NCBI GenBank assembly: GCA_031316315.1
Contig: JADBEO010000033.1
Span: 1-46,775, forward strand
DNA from: Chelatococcus sambhunathii
GTDB lineage: Bacteria; Pseudomonadota; Alphaproteobacteria; Rhizobiales; Methylopilaceae
Direction: 5' to 3'
DNA: 46,775 nt
Under the pieces are notes generated by a model. That model did not search any database. It saw nothing but the letters and a program-made list of their open reading frames with translations, and had not been told where the DNA came from. The translations under genes were made by a program, and so were the position numbers. Position 1 is the first letter of the stretch. Every line of letters begins with the position of its first letter. Of this stretch, positions 17,487 through 24,750 are shown piece after piece.

Positions 17487-17850
17487 CTTTGCGCCGCCGC
17501 AGGATGTCGACGCCGACGTCAGAGAACACGCCGGTGATCGGCGCGCCAGGCTTGTGCACGACCACGCGCACCTGCTCGACGCTCGGAAACTTCGACAGCA
17601 TGTTTTCGGCGATGCGCTCGGCGAGCGTCTCGATCAGCTTGATCACCGGGCCTTTCGCGATCTCGACGACGGCGTCGTGGACGTCGGTGTAGGACACCGC
17701 GCGGGAATAATCGTCGCCGTCGGCGCAGGCTTTGGTGTCCATCCAGTAGTCGACGTCGAAGGTGAACTTCTGGCCAAGACGGTTTTCTTCTTCGAAAACG
17801 CCATGATACGCGTGAACCTGAATTCCGCGTATGAAGATGCGATCGCTCAT
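17479..17850 (-). CDS. folB: dihydroneopterin aldolase
   Basis: Cleaves dihydroneopterin to 6-hydroxymethyl-dihydropterin and glycolaldehyde, one step before FolK. The 123-residue protein starts at 17850 with MSDRIFIRGIQVHAYHGVFEEE, the family signature with the catalytic region Tyr/Glu. It ends with VRVVVHKPGAPI, which holds the catalytic Lys, and VGVDILRRR. It lies 47 bases after mfnF and overlaps folK by eight bases. The operon context links this pterin step to C1-cofactor synthesis as well as to folate. Confidence 0.95.
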   Translation of the reverse strand: MSDRIFIRGIQVHAYHGVFEEENRLGQKFTFDVDYWMDTKACADGDDYSRAVSYTDVHDAVVEIAKGPVIKLIETLAERIAENMLSKFPSVEQVRVVVHKPGAPITGVFSDVGVDILRRRKDA

Positions 17851-17897
17851 CTCAGGAATAACCGTCGGTTCGGGCGAGGGTTCTCGGAAGCCCGCGC

Positions 17898-18923
17898 TCA
17901 GCCGCGGCTCGCGGCGAACAGGCGGGCGACCGCCACCGCCGGGGCGCAGTCGGCGGACGCGGCGGACAACGCCGGATCCGAGGCGAACACATCGCCGACG
18001 TCGCGATACATGACGGAAAGCCGGCGCGCCACAGCCGCGGCGAGAAAACGGCCGACGCCGGCCCCGTAGATCGTCGGATCTCCTGGCGCGTCGGCGCGCG
18101 ACAGCACCGCCGAGGCGGCGTCCGCGACGCGGCGCAGCGCTGCTTCGGCCAGCCATGTGGCCAGCCGGCGGCCGCTCGCCATTGTCTCGGGCGTGAGGTC
18201 CGCGCCGACCATCCGGAGCAGACGGCGGGCGCTGGCCTCGGCGGTCTTGTCGCCGCCGTCCGCCGCCGGGTGCAGGTCTGCGCCGTCCGGGAGGTCGCCG
18301 GTCAGCCGGAACACGTCGGCGGTCGTCGCGAAATGCTCGGCCATTGGCGCGATCCAGCCGCCCGCGAACGGAACGCGCGGCGCGAGCGCCATGACCGGCG
18401 TACGCGCGACGCCGAGATAGACGAGTTCCTCCGCCGCCATGCGCCCGGCGTCGGTCGCGCCATGCGCGATCACGACGCCGCCCGCGAACGGGACGATGTC
18501 CGCGGTCGTCGAGCCGACGTCGACGAGAACGCCGTCGCCCTCGGAGGCGAGCGCCTCCGCCGTCGCCCGCCAGTTGGCCGACGCGACCTCGCGCCAGCGC
18601 GCCAGAGCCTCGACCGCGCCGATGAAGCCGGCGGCGCCTGCATAGAAGACCGTGTCCGGACCGAGCTTTTTCTCGAGACGTTCGACGAGCGCCGCGACGC
18701 CCGAGGCGCGGTCTGCGAACAGGTCGACCAGTTCGCCTGTCATGGTGACGGCGGAGCGGCCCGCCGGCGCGCCGGTCGCCGCGATCGCGGCGTCGAGCTC
18801 GTCGAGGCCGCGCCAGAGCTGGCACGGGACAATGCGGGCGTCCGCGAGCCGTCCTGCGCCAACAAGCCTCGCGAGCTTCAGATGCGCGCCGCCGACGTCC
18901 CAGCCGAGGATCGCGTCGCTCAC
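17898..18923 (-). CDS. mfnF: H4MPT-linked C1 pathway protein, MfnF-like (hydantoinase/oxoprolinase fold)
   Basis: Member of the one-carbon-pathway family related to archaeal MfnF, which joins aminomethylfuran-methyl diphosphate to gamma-glutamyl-tyramine in methanofuran synthesis. The ASKHA-type fold is visible in ILGWDVGGAHLKLA at the N terminus and VDVGSTTADIVPF near the middle, a nucleotide- or diphosphate-binding pair. GTG 18923 starts it, overlapping the mfnD stop by four bases. Its 341 residues are usual. Bacterial methylofuran is reported to carry tyrosine in place of tyramine, so the exact substrate may differ from the archaeal one. The family assignment is firm; the reaction is inferred from homology. 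Confidence 0.8.
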   Translation of the reverse strand: MSDAILGWDVGGAHLKLARLVGAGRLADARIVPCQLWRGLDELDAAIAATGAPAGRSAVTMTGELVDLFADRASGVAALVERLEKKLGPDTVFYAGAAGFIGAVEALARWREVASANWRATAEALASEGDGVLVDVGSTTADIVPFAGGVVIAHGATDAGRMAAEELVYLGVARTPVMALAPRVPFAGGWIAPMAEHFATTADVFRLTGDLPDGADLHPAADGGDKTAEASARRLLRMVGADLTPETMASGRRLATWLAEAALRRVADAASAVLSRADAPGDPTIYGAGVGRFLAAAVARRLSVMYRDVGDVFASDPALSAASADCAPAVAVARLFAASRG

Positions 18924-19870
18924 AATGCGATCTCGACGTGCCGCGGCGCCGCCGCGGGCGCGCAAACGGCGGCCGAGAACGGCGGGACGAGCGCGGCGGG
19001 GTTGAAGCCGAGCGCGTCGCGCAGGCCCGCATAGGCGGTGGTCAGGCGCGGGTTGACCTCGATGACCACGGGGCCGTCCTCGCCCAGCACGAGGTCGATC
19101 CCAAAAATCCCCGACAGGCCTGGCAAGGCGGCGACCACGGCTTCGGCGACGGCGACAAAGCGGCCGTCCCGATCCTCCAGCGCCGCGACGCCGACGCCGC
19201 GGAACCGGAACGCGCCGTTCTCGACGACGATGCGCTGGCGGTTTGCGGACAGGAGCCGCGTGCGACCCTCGACGCGCAGCACGGTCAGGCTGGCGGCGTC
19301 TCCGGGCACGAACGGCTGAACGATATGTCCTTTCGGCAGCTGCGTTTTCGTCGGCGCGGCGGTCATCATGCGAGTGTCCTCGCAGCCGGCGCCGTCGTCC
19401 GGCTTCGCGACGAACGGGCCCGCGCGGTCGACGGGAACCTCGCCCGGCCGCCAGACCGGCGGCGTCAGTACGAAGGCGGCGAGCTTCGAGGCGGTCAGAG
19501 TCTTGGAGGACGCAATCCGGATCGTCTCGTCGTCCGGACCGATCACCCGGGCGCCGCTGTCGCGCACGACCCGCGTCAGCTTGGCGAGCAGCCCGCCGGT
19601 TTCCGGCGCGACGACCCACGCGACGTCGCAGGCCGAGGCGAGGTCGGCCCACAGCCGCCAAACCGAGTCGCCGGGCGCGACCGAGACGCTTTCGGCGCCG
19701 TAGGGCGCGCGCGTACGGTCGTCATGCGCCATCAGCACGTCGACGCCGAGGTCGAGCAGGTCGCTGACCAGCGCGTCGCGCATCATCAGGCCTTCGCGCG
19801 CAAGCGACGGCGGCAACGGGCCCTTGCGAAGGCCGCCCCCGGTCACGAACTCGCACACGAATACGCGCAA
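18920..19870 (-). CDS. mfnD: ATP-grasp ligase, MfnD-like (tyramine/tyrosine-glutamate ligase)
   Basis: ATP-grasp enzyme of 316 residues. The N terminus MRVFVCEFVTGGGL matches the MfnD pattern of a short beta strand followed by (A/T)GGG. The ATP-binding strand FVAKPDDGAGCEDT is near residues 150-163, and the metal-binding VIEVNPRLTTAYAG is near the C terminus. MfnD adds glutamate to the amine of tyramine, an early step to methanofuran; here the acceptor may be tyrosine. It is coupled to mfnF by a GTGA overlap and heads the mfnD-mfnF-folB-folK operon, opposite the HisA-like gene. Confidence 0.78.
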   Translation of the reverse strand: MRVFVCEFVTGGGLRKGPLPPSLAREGLMMRDALVSDLLDLGVDVLMAHDDRTRAPYGAESVSVAPGDSVWRLWADLASACDVAWVVAPETGGLLAKLTRVVRDSGARVIGPDDETIRIASSKTLTASKLAAFVLTPPVWRPGEVPVDRAGPFVAKPDDGAGCEDTRMMTAAPTKTQLPKGHIVQPFVPGDAASLTVLRVEGRTRLLSANRQRIVVENGAFRFRGVGVAALEDRDGRFVAVAEAVVAALPGLSGIFGIDLVLGEDGPVVIEVNPRLTTAYAGLRDALGFNPAALVPPFSAAVCAPAAAPRHVEIAL

Positions 19871-19978
19871 ATCTCGCCCCCGCCGTCACCGGCCGCTATG
19901 GACCTGTCCCGAAGCGCCCGGCTTTACCGCCGGGCGGAGCGCGACGAAAGCCATCTCTTCGGGCCAGGAGCATTGGAC
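19871..19978. promoter_or_regulatory. divergent region mfnD / HisA-like gene
   Basis: These 108 bases hold the promoters of the mfnD operon (leftwards) and the HisA-like gene (rightwards). An AGGAG at 966-970 of the 19 kb block lies eight bases before GTG 19979 and fixes that start. Confidence 0.45.
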
Positions 19979-20677
19979 GTGGACGTCATCCCCGTGATCG
20001 ACCTCATGGGCGGAGAGGTCGTGCATGCGCGCCGCGGCGAGCGCGACGCCTACCGGCCGATCGAATCGAAGCTCGTTTTCGGCTCAGGGCCGCTCACGAT
20101 CGTCGGCGCGCTGATGGAGCTCGCGCCTTTCCGCAGGCTCTACGTCGCCGACATCGACGCGATCCGCGGCGGGCGCGGGCACGACGCGGCCGTCATGGCG
20201 ATCGCCGCCGCCCATCCGGACGTCGAGATCTGGGCCGATCGTGGCGAGACCGACGTGGAGACGTTGGCCGAGCGGCGCGCCGACGGGGAGACCTCGGTGA
20301 TCGGCACCGAATCCTTCGAGGACGCCCGCACGCTCGCACAGGCGCTCAAAGCGTCCGGGGGCGTTTTGTCGCTTGATCATGACGCGGCAGGACCTGTCGG
20401 ACCCGATGGCGCGCACGACGATCCGTCGCTCTGGCCGCGCCGCGTCATCGTCATGACGCTTGCGCGCGTCGGGGCCGGGGAGGGGCCGGACATGGGCCGG
20501 CTCGCTGATGTCGTGGGCAAGGCCGGCGGACGCGCGGTGTATGCGGCTGGGGGCGTGCGGGGATTGGAGGATCTGGAGGCGCTGCGCCAGATCGGCGTCG
20601 CCGGCGCCCTGGTCGCGAGCGCGCTGCATGACGGCAGGCTTACGCCAGAGGCGATTCGGGACCTGCTGCGAGCTTAG
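19979..20677 (+). CDS. HisA/HisF-like TIM-barrel protein of C1-cofactor cluster
   Basis: A 232-residue (beta/alpha)8 protein related to HisA, the phosphoribosyl-formimino-AICAR isomerase. It keeps the N-terminal catalytic-type Asp (VIPVIDLMGG) and phosphate-binding-like loops (VYAAGGVRGLEDLEAL, GALVASALHDG), but no other his gene is nearby. Relatives occur beside methanopterin and methanofuran genes in methylotrophs and methanogens and have no proven reaction that I know of. GTG 19979 is chosen over TTG 19973 because AGGAG stands eight bases before it. It is the only plus-strand gene among minus-strand operons, and its last 38 bases overlap the end of the CitG-like gene head-on. I infer a step in cofactor synthesis, not histidine synthesis. 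Confidence 0.8.
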   Translation: MDVIPVIDLMGGEVVHARRGERDAYRPIESKLVFGSGPLTIVGALMELAPFRRLYVADIDAIRGGRGHDAAVMAIAAAHPDVEIWADRGETDVETLAERRADGETSVIGTESFEDARTLAQALKASGGVLSLDHDAAGPVGPDGAHDDPSLWPRRVIVMTLARVGAGEGPDMGRLADVVGKAGGRAVYAAGGVRGLEDLEALRQIGVAGALVASALHDGRLTPEAIRDLLRA

Positions 20678-21488
20678 CGGCGAAAACGGCGGCGACGGTG
20701 AGGTCCGCGGTCGTGCCCGGATTGAGCCCTCGCGCCTTCAGGTGCAGGTCGAACGCGTCGAGCGCGCGCTCGCGGTCGGGCCGGTCGTCGAGCCCGTCCG
20801 AAAAGGCGGCGGCCTCCCGGCGAAGGGTCTCCGCCGTCTCGATGCCGAACTTGCGAGCGACGTGGCTGTCCGGGAACAGGCCGAGCAGGCCGAGATAGAC
20901 GTCCTCGACCGCCTGTCGACCGCCGCCATGTGCTCGGTATGTCTCGGCGGCCGCGAGCACATCTTCGAAGCCGGTGACGTATTGCAGGGCGATGCGATCC
21001 CGGTCGGCGGCGGCCGCCATCGCCTGCTTGAGCGTGATCTTGGGAACCTCCGCGACATCGTGCTCGTCAGTCCGCCCCAACCCCCCAGGATTGGCGGCGG
21101 CGATCGCGCGGTAGGCCGCCTCGGCGTCAGCGACAGTGAGGCGCTCCAACGTCAGCTTCAGGTCCGAGCCGAGCCGGCCGGGCGTTCCCGTCAGCGCCGC
21201 ATGGGCGAGCGGCGCCGACAGCAGCATGATGCCGAGGTTGGCGTTGCAGCCGACCGCGGCGAGCGACGCCCTGATCGCGCCTTCGATGCGCTCGCCGACA
21301 GTCGCGCCGGAGACCAGCCGCACCGCCGCGACCTCTGCGGCGCGCTCGAAGGTTGCGACCGTCATGCCGTGGCCGTCGCGGAAGACGTGGACATTGCCGG
21401 GCTTCAGCGCCTGGAGCTCGGCGCGGCAGGCGTCGCGGAAAGCGGCGGCGACCCCTGCGAGCTCCCAGCCGCGGCGCTCAGGCGGCAT
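20640..21488 (-). CDS. CitG/MdcB-like triphosphoribosyl-dephospho-CoA synthase family protein (Orf5-like)
   Basis: The 282-residue protein belongs to the CitG family, whose founders attach phosphoribosyl to dephospho-CoA. The nucleotide-binding signature LKPGNVHVFRDGHGM lies near residues 27-41, followed by helical segments with CNANLGIMLLSAPL. In methylotrophs a member (Orf5) accompanies mch and mtdB and is tied to H4MPT-pathway function. A ribosyl or phosphoribosyl transfer in the cofactor side chain would fit, but is inference. Its ATG overlaps the ATP-grasp gene upstream by 11 bases. Its stop lies 38 bases inside the convergent HisA-like gene. Confidence 0.82.
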   Translation of the reverse strand: MPPERRGWELAGVAAAFRDACRAELQALKPGNVHVFRDGHGMTVATFERAAEVAAVRLVSGATVGERIEGAIRASLAAVGCNANLGIMLLSAPLAHAALTGTPGRLGSDLKLTLERLTVADAEAAYRAIAAANPGGLGRTDEHDVAEVPKITLKQAMAAAADRDRIALQYVTGFEDVLAAAETYRAHGGGRQAVEDVYLGLLGLFPDSHVARKFGIETAETLRREAAAFSDGLDDRPDRERALDAFDLHLKARGLNPGTTADLTVAAVFAAKLAAGPESPLA

Positions 21489-22389
21489 CGGGGCGGGCGA
21501 GCCTGCGGGCGAGGTCGCGCGCCAGCGCAGCGGCGACGTCGATCCCGGTCGCGGCCTGAAGGCCTTTCCAGGCTGGCATGGAGTTGACCTCGAGCACGAG
21601 GAAACGGCCGTTCTCGTCCTCGATCAGGTCGACGCCGGCGTAGTCGGCGCCGACCGCAGCGGCGGCGCGGACGGCGAGTGCGCCGGCCTCGCCTGAGGCG
21701 TCCGCCGGTTCGCCTTCGGCGCCCTGGAAAATGTTGGTCACCCAGCCGGTCGAGCGGCGGATCATCGCGCCGAGGGGCCGGCCGTCGAGCACGAAAACGC
21801 GCCAGTCATGCGCGCCGCCGTTTGCGCGGGAGCCGCGGCTCGCGACGAATTCTTGCACATAGTAGACGCCGTCGACGGCGTCCGGCTCCGGCATCCGGTC
21901 GCCTGGCTTCAGCCGGACGAGCCCCTTTCCTTGCGCGCCGAAGAGCGGCTTCAGCACCGCGTCGCAGGCGAGCGCGTCGAAACGCGCCTGCGCCTCCTCG
22001 CGGCTCTCGACGACGAAGCTCGCGGGCGTTGGCAGCCCGGCCGCCGCGAGGCGGAAGGTGGTCATGGACTTGTCGACGCAGGCCTCGATGGCGCGGGCGT
22101 CATTGACGACCTCGACACCGAGCGCTGCGGCCGCGTGCAGCAGGCCGAGCCGCGCCGTGATCTGCTCGGTGGTTCCGTCGGCGATCAGCCGCACGAAGAC
22201 CGCGCCCGGCAGCCTGCCGTCGAGCCCCGGGAAGACGAGGCCGGGTCGGCCAGTCGCGAGGTCGAAGCCGCATTCGCCCATCGACAGGATGAGAGGTCGC
22301 AGCCCCTCATGCGCGCAGGCGGCGGCGAGGCCCTTCGAGTGCCAATCGGCCTTCTCAGTGAAGATGACGACGGCGTCTTCGAGGATCAT
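21478..22389 (-). CDS. RimK-like ATP-grasp ligase of H4MPT cluster (Orf7-like)
   Basis: ATP-grasp ligase of 303 residues. Evidence includes AVLKPLFGAQGKGLVRL (glycine-rich ATP loop), VYYVQEFVASRG, DWRVFVLDGRPLGAMIRRS and FLVLEVNSMPAWKGLQ with the metal-binding Glu/Asn. RimK relatives add glutamate or other amino acids to acid groups. Methanogens use one (MptN) to add a terminal glutamate to H4MPT, and methylofuran carries a polyglutamate tail, so either could be the target. ATG 22389 and an in-frame ATG at 22407 are both possible starts, neither with a strong ribosome site. The gene lies 223 bases after mch across a two-hairpin repeat and overlaps the CitG-like gene. Confidence 0.8.
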   Translation of the reverse strand: MILEDAVVIFTEKADWHSKGLAAACAHEGLRPLILSMGECGFDLATGRPGLVFPGLDGRLPGAVFVRLIADGTTEQITARLGLLHAAAALGVEVVNDARAIEACVDKSMTTFRLAAAGLPTPASFVVESREEAQARFDALACDAVLKPLFGAQGKGLVRLKPGDRMPEPDAVDGVYYVQEFVASRGSRANGGAHDWRVFVLDGRPLGAMIRRSTGWVTNIFQGAEGEPADASGEAGALAVRAAAAVGADYAGVDLIEDENGRFLVLEVNSMPAWKGLQAATGIDVAAALARDLARRLARPDAA

Positions 22390-22455
22390 TCTTTCAATCC
22401 GCGCCATCTCGGGTGTCAGCGAGGCCGCTTGGGATCGACCCCCGCAGAGTTCGTC

Positions 22456-22534
22456 ATGGTCCGGCTTGACCGGACCATCCACGTCGCCATCGAGCTCTAC
22501 GACGAGAGTGGGTCCTCCGGTCAAGCCGGAGGAC
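22456..22534. repeat. two-hairpin REP-like element, copy B (inverse of copy A)
   Basis: The hairpins at 22456-22478 (ATGGTCCGG/CCGGACCAT) and 22512-22534 (GTCCTCCGG/CCGGAGGAC) have arms identical to those of copy A at 13427-13506 but run in the opposite order and orientation. The spacer is similar in length but diverged in sequence. It lies between mch and the ATP-grasp gene in one operon. Confidence 0.9.
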
Positions 22535-22612
22535 GACGAAGAGGTTCGAACGTCATATCCGTCAGGCGATCTCGGCTCTCCGCTTTGCTTCGGCCGGGAT
22601 GACGCCCTGGGC

Positions 22613-23572
22613 TCACGCCCCAGAGAACGACTTCTGGACCAGCGCCGGCTCGTAGTCGCCCGCAGTGAAGGTCTTTCCCGTCGACAGAGCCGTCACGCGC
22701 ACCTTGGCGGGCGAGAACAGGCCGGCGTCGCAGGCGTAGAAGTCGTAGTTGTAACCGGCGAAAATCTCGCCGAACGGCCGGCCGTGGTCGCGCGAGGTCG
22801 AAGAGGGCAGGCCGTTGGCGAGCTGCTCGGCCTCATCCTCCGGACCCTCGACATAGAGCGCGATCTCTCCGCCATAGAGCACGGCGTCGTTGGTGCGGCC
22901 CATGCCGCCGAGGAAGTCGGCGGCGGGCGGCGGCACCGGCGCAAGACCGGTTCCGTCGACGATGCGGTCCAACGGGAAGTGCAGGGCGTGCGCCTTGTGC
23001 AGGGCCACCTCCAGCACGCGGCCGACCACCTGCACCGAACCGGCGAGGCTGGTGGTCGGGGTGAGGATGAGCGTGAGCTTGTCTTCCGACAGGCCGCATT
23101 CCTTCGCGATGAAGGAGATCAGCGAGTCCGGCGGGCGCTTGTCGGTCTCGAGGACAAGCGCGGCGGTCTCGGCCTGATCCTTGTAGTCGAGCTCGCCGAA
23201 CAGATCCTCCTTGGCCCAGAGCGCGCGCGCCGGACCGGAGCCGAGCGCGAAGAAGTCGCCCTCGGAAAGGCTCCAGCCAGCGTACTGGCTGCCGAGGCAG
23301 GCGGTCACGGGATCGTTCGTGGTGATCTGGATGCCGGTGGTCCAGCCTGGGAAGCGGGCGTCGGCGACGAAGTTCGCGAAACCGAGGCCGCCGAGGCAGA
23401 TCTCGGTGATGCGGCGTCCGGCTTCGAGCCCGCCGCGGACGGCGATGCCGCCGTCGACGATGGTCGCGCCGGAGGCGGTCTTCTCGACGCCGAGGCGCAA
23501 CGTCGCGGCGTCGCGGATCAAGGCTTCGACGAGCGGCGCGGCAAGAGTTCCGACGCTTGGTTTTGCGGTCAT
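22613..23572 (-). CDS. mch: methenyl-H4MPT cyclohydrolase
   Basis: Hydrolyses 5,10-methenyl-H4MPT to 5-formyl-H4MPT in the cytoplasm, the step between MtdB and the Fhc complex. The 319-residue protein is typical. Family stretches include GGIAVRGGLEAGRRITEICLGG, QITTNDPVTACLGSQYAGWS and GGMGRTNDAVLYGGEIALYVEG. Its ATG overlaps the stop of the upstream ATP-grasp gene by four bases (23569-23572). The downstream neighbour is separated by the two-hairpin repeat, which could set a lower level for the cofactor-ligase genes than for mch. Confidence 0.97.
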   Translation of the reverse strand: MTAKPSVGTLAAPLVEALIRDAATLRLGVEKTASGATIVDGGIAVRGGLEAGRRITEICLGGLGFANFVADARFPGWTTGIQITTNDPVTACLGSQYAGWSLSEGDFFALGSGPARALWAKEDLFGELDYKDQAETAALVLETDKRPPDSLISFIAKECGLSEDKLTLILTPTTSLAGSVQVVGRVLEVALHKAHALHFPLDRIVDGTGLAPVPPPAADFLGGMGRTNDAVLYGGEIALYVEGPEDEAEQLANGLPSSTSRDHGRPFGEIFAGYNYDFYACDAGLFSPAKVRVTALSTGKTFTAGDYEPALVQKSFSGA

Positions 23573-24750
23573 GCGGGCGCCATGGCTTTCACGGTGACGA
23601 TCTCGGGGGCCGGCAGGGCGGCGCCGAGGGATTCGAGCAGGGCGGCGCGTCGCTCCAGTACCAGCGCACGGGCCGCGGGCGGCGAGGCGGCGGCGGCCAG
23701 CACGGTGCAGACCGGCGCGCCGACGGGAACGGTCTCGTCGCACGAAGGCCAATCCGCAGTCCAGAGCGGCCTTAGTCGTGCGGCGACGCGAAGCGGGCGA
23801 TCGGCGTAAACCGTCGCCGCCGCACGTGCGTCGTTCGGCGTCGGATAACCCTGCGGCAGACGACCCGCGCAGGCCTCGAGATGCAGTCCAAGCAGGGACG
23901 GCCCGTCGTCGCGATCGAACACGTCGAGGGTCGCGCCGGGCCGGGGATTGATCTCGAGAAGCATGAAGTCCGGTGCGTCGCCGTTTTGCGGCAAGATCAG
24001 ATCCGCGCTGGCGAGTCCGACAAGGCCGGTCGCCGCGACGATGCGCATGAGCGCCTTTCCGATCGCGTCAGAGAGCTCGTCCTCCAGCGCGACCGGGCCG
24101 ACCGCGCCGCCATAGCGGAATGGGCTCAAGTCGGTCGGGTCCGTCCATTGCTCTGAAAAACCGAGAATCGCAGCGCGCCTTCCGTCGGCCAGAAACAGCG
24201 CGGAAACCGAGCGGCCCCGGACATAGGTTTGGAGATAGCGGCCTCGCCCCGCGCTCGTCGCGCCACGGCGGATGTGGGCGCCGCCCGAGGCGCCGACGCG
24301 TTTCGAGAGCTGCTCGTCTTCTTTGCGCGTTTCGCCGCCGACTTGCGGATGGGGGATCGAGAGCGACGTCAGAAGGACGTCAAAGCGCTTCGGATCCTTG
24401 AGCGTCGCGACCATATCGGCGTCGGCGCCGGCGATGGGATTGCGTCGCGCGATGGCCCGCATCAGCGCCGGCGCATGTTCGAAGCCCGTCCCGAGCACCA
24501 CAGGCAGCCCCTCAGGCGCATGCGCTTCGAGCGCCCCCGGCAGGCTGCGTCGATCGAAGCCGAGGCCGGTTCGGCTTGGCCTCGCACAGACGGCAAGGGC
24601 CGCGTGCTCGCGCGTGTCGGCGTCGGCGAAGAGGTCGATCGCGAGGGCGCTGAGCCCGGCCTTCCGCGCCGAGGCGGCGAGCGCCCGCGCCGACAGCGCG
24701 ACGACCGCGATGTCGTACCGGTCAGGCCGTGAGCGAGCGGGCGAGCTCAT
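23569..24750 (-). CDS. ATP-grasp protein of H4MPT cluster (Orf17-like)
   Basis: A 393-residue protein with an N-terminal Rossmann-like pre-ATP-grasp segment (DIAVVALSARALAASARKAG). The ATP-grasp core has a basic glycine-rich loop (GGAHIRRG), FLADGRRAAILGFSEQW, and the metal site FMLLEINPRPGATLDVFD. The C-terminal domain ends with a motif resembling biotin carriers in position but lacking their MKM. It matches the Orf17-type gene found with fae, mch and mtdB in methylotrophs, which is needed for H4MPT-linked growth; its substrate is unknown to me. It overlaps mtdB by 29 bases and mch by four, so the three are tightly coupled. Confidence 0.8.
   Translation of the reverse strand: MSSPARSRPDRYDIAVVALSARALAASARKAGLSALAIDLFADADTREHAALAVCARPSRTGLGFDRRSLPGALEAHAPEGLPVVLGTGFEHAPALMRAIARRNPIAGADADMVATLKDPKRFDVLLTSLSIPHPQVGGETRKEDEQLSKRVGASGGAHIRRGATSAGRGRYLQTYVRGRSVSALFLADGRRAAILGFSEQWTDPTDLSPFRYGGAVGPVALEDELSDAIGKALMRIVAATGLVGLASADLILPQNGDAPDFMLLEINPRPGATLDVFDRDDGPSLLGLHLEACAGRLPQGYPTPNDARAAATVYADRPLRVAARLRPLWTADWPSCDETVPVGAPVCTVLAAAASPPAARALVLERRAALLESLGAALPAPEIVTVKAMAPA

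Noticed and set aside
19979..20677. true hisA of histidine synthesis
   Set aside because: No other his genes nearby, a C1-cofactor context and a divergent sequence. A HisA-like role in another pathway is more likely, though not proven.
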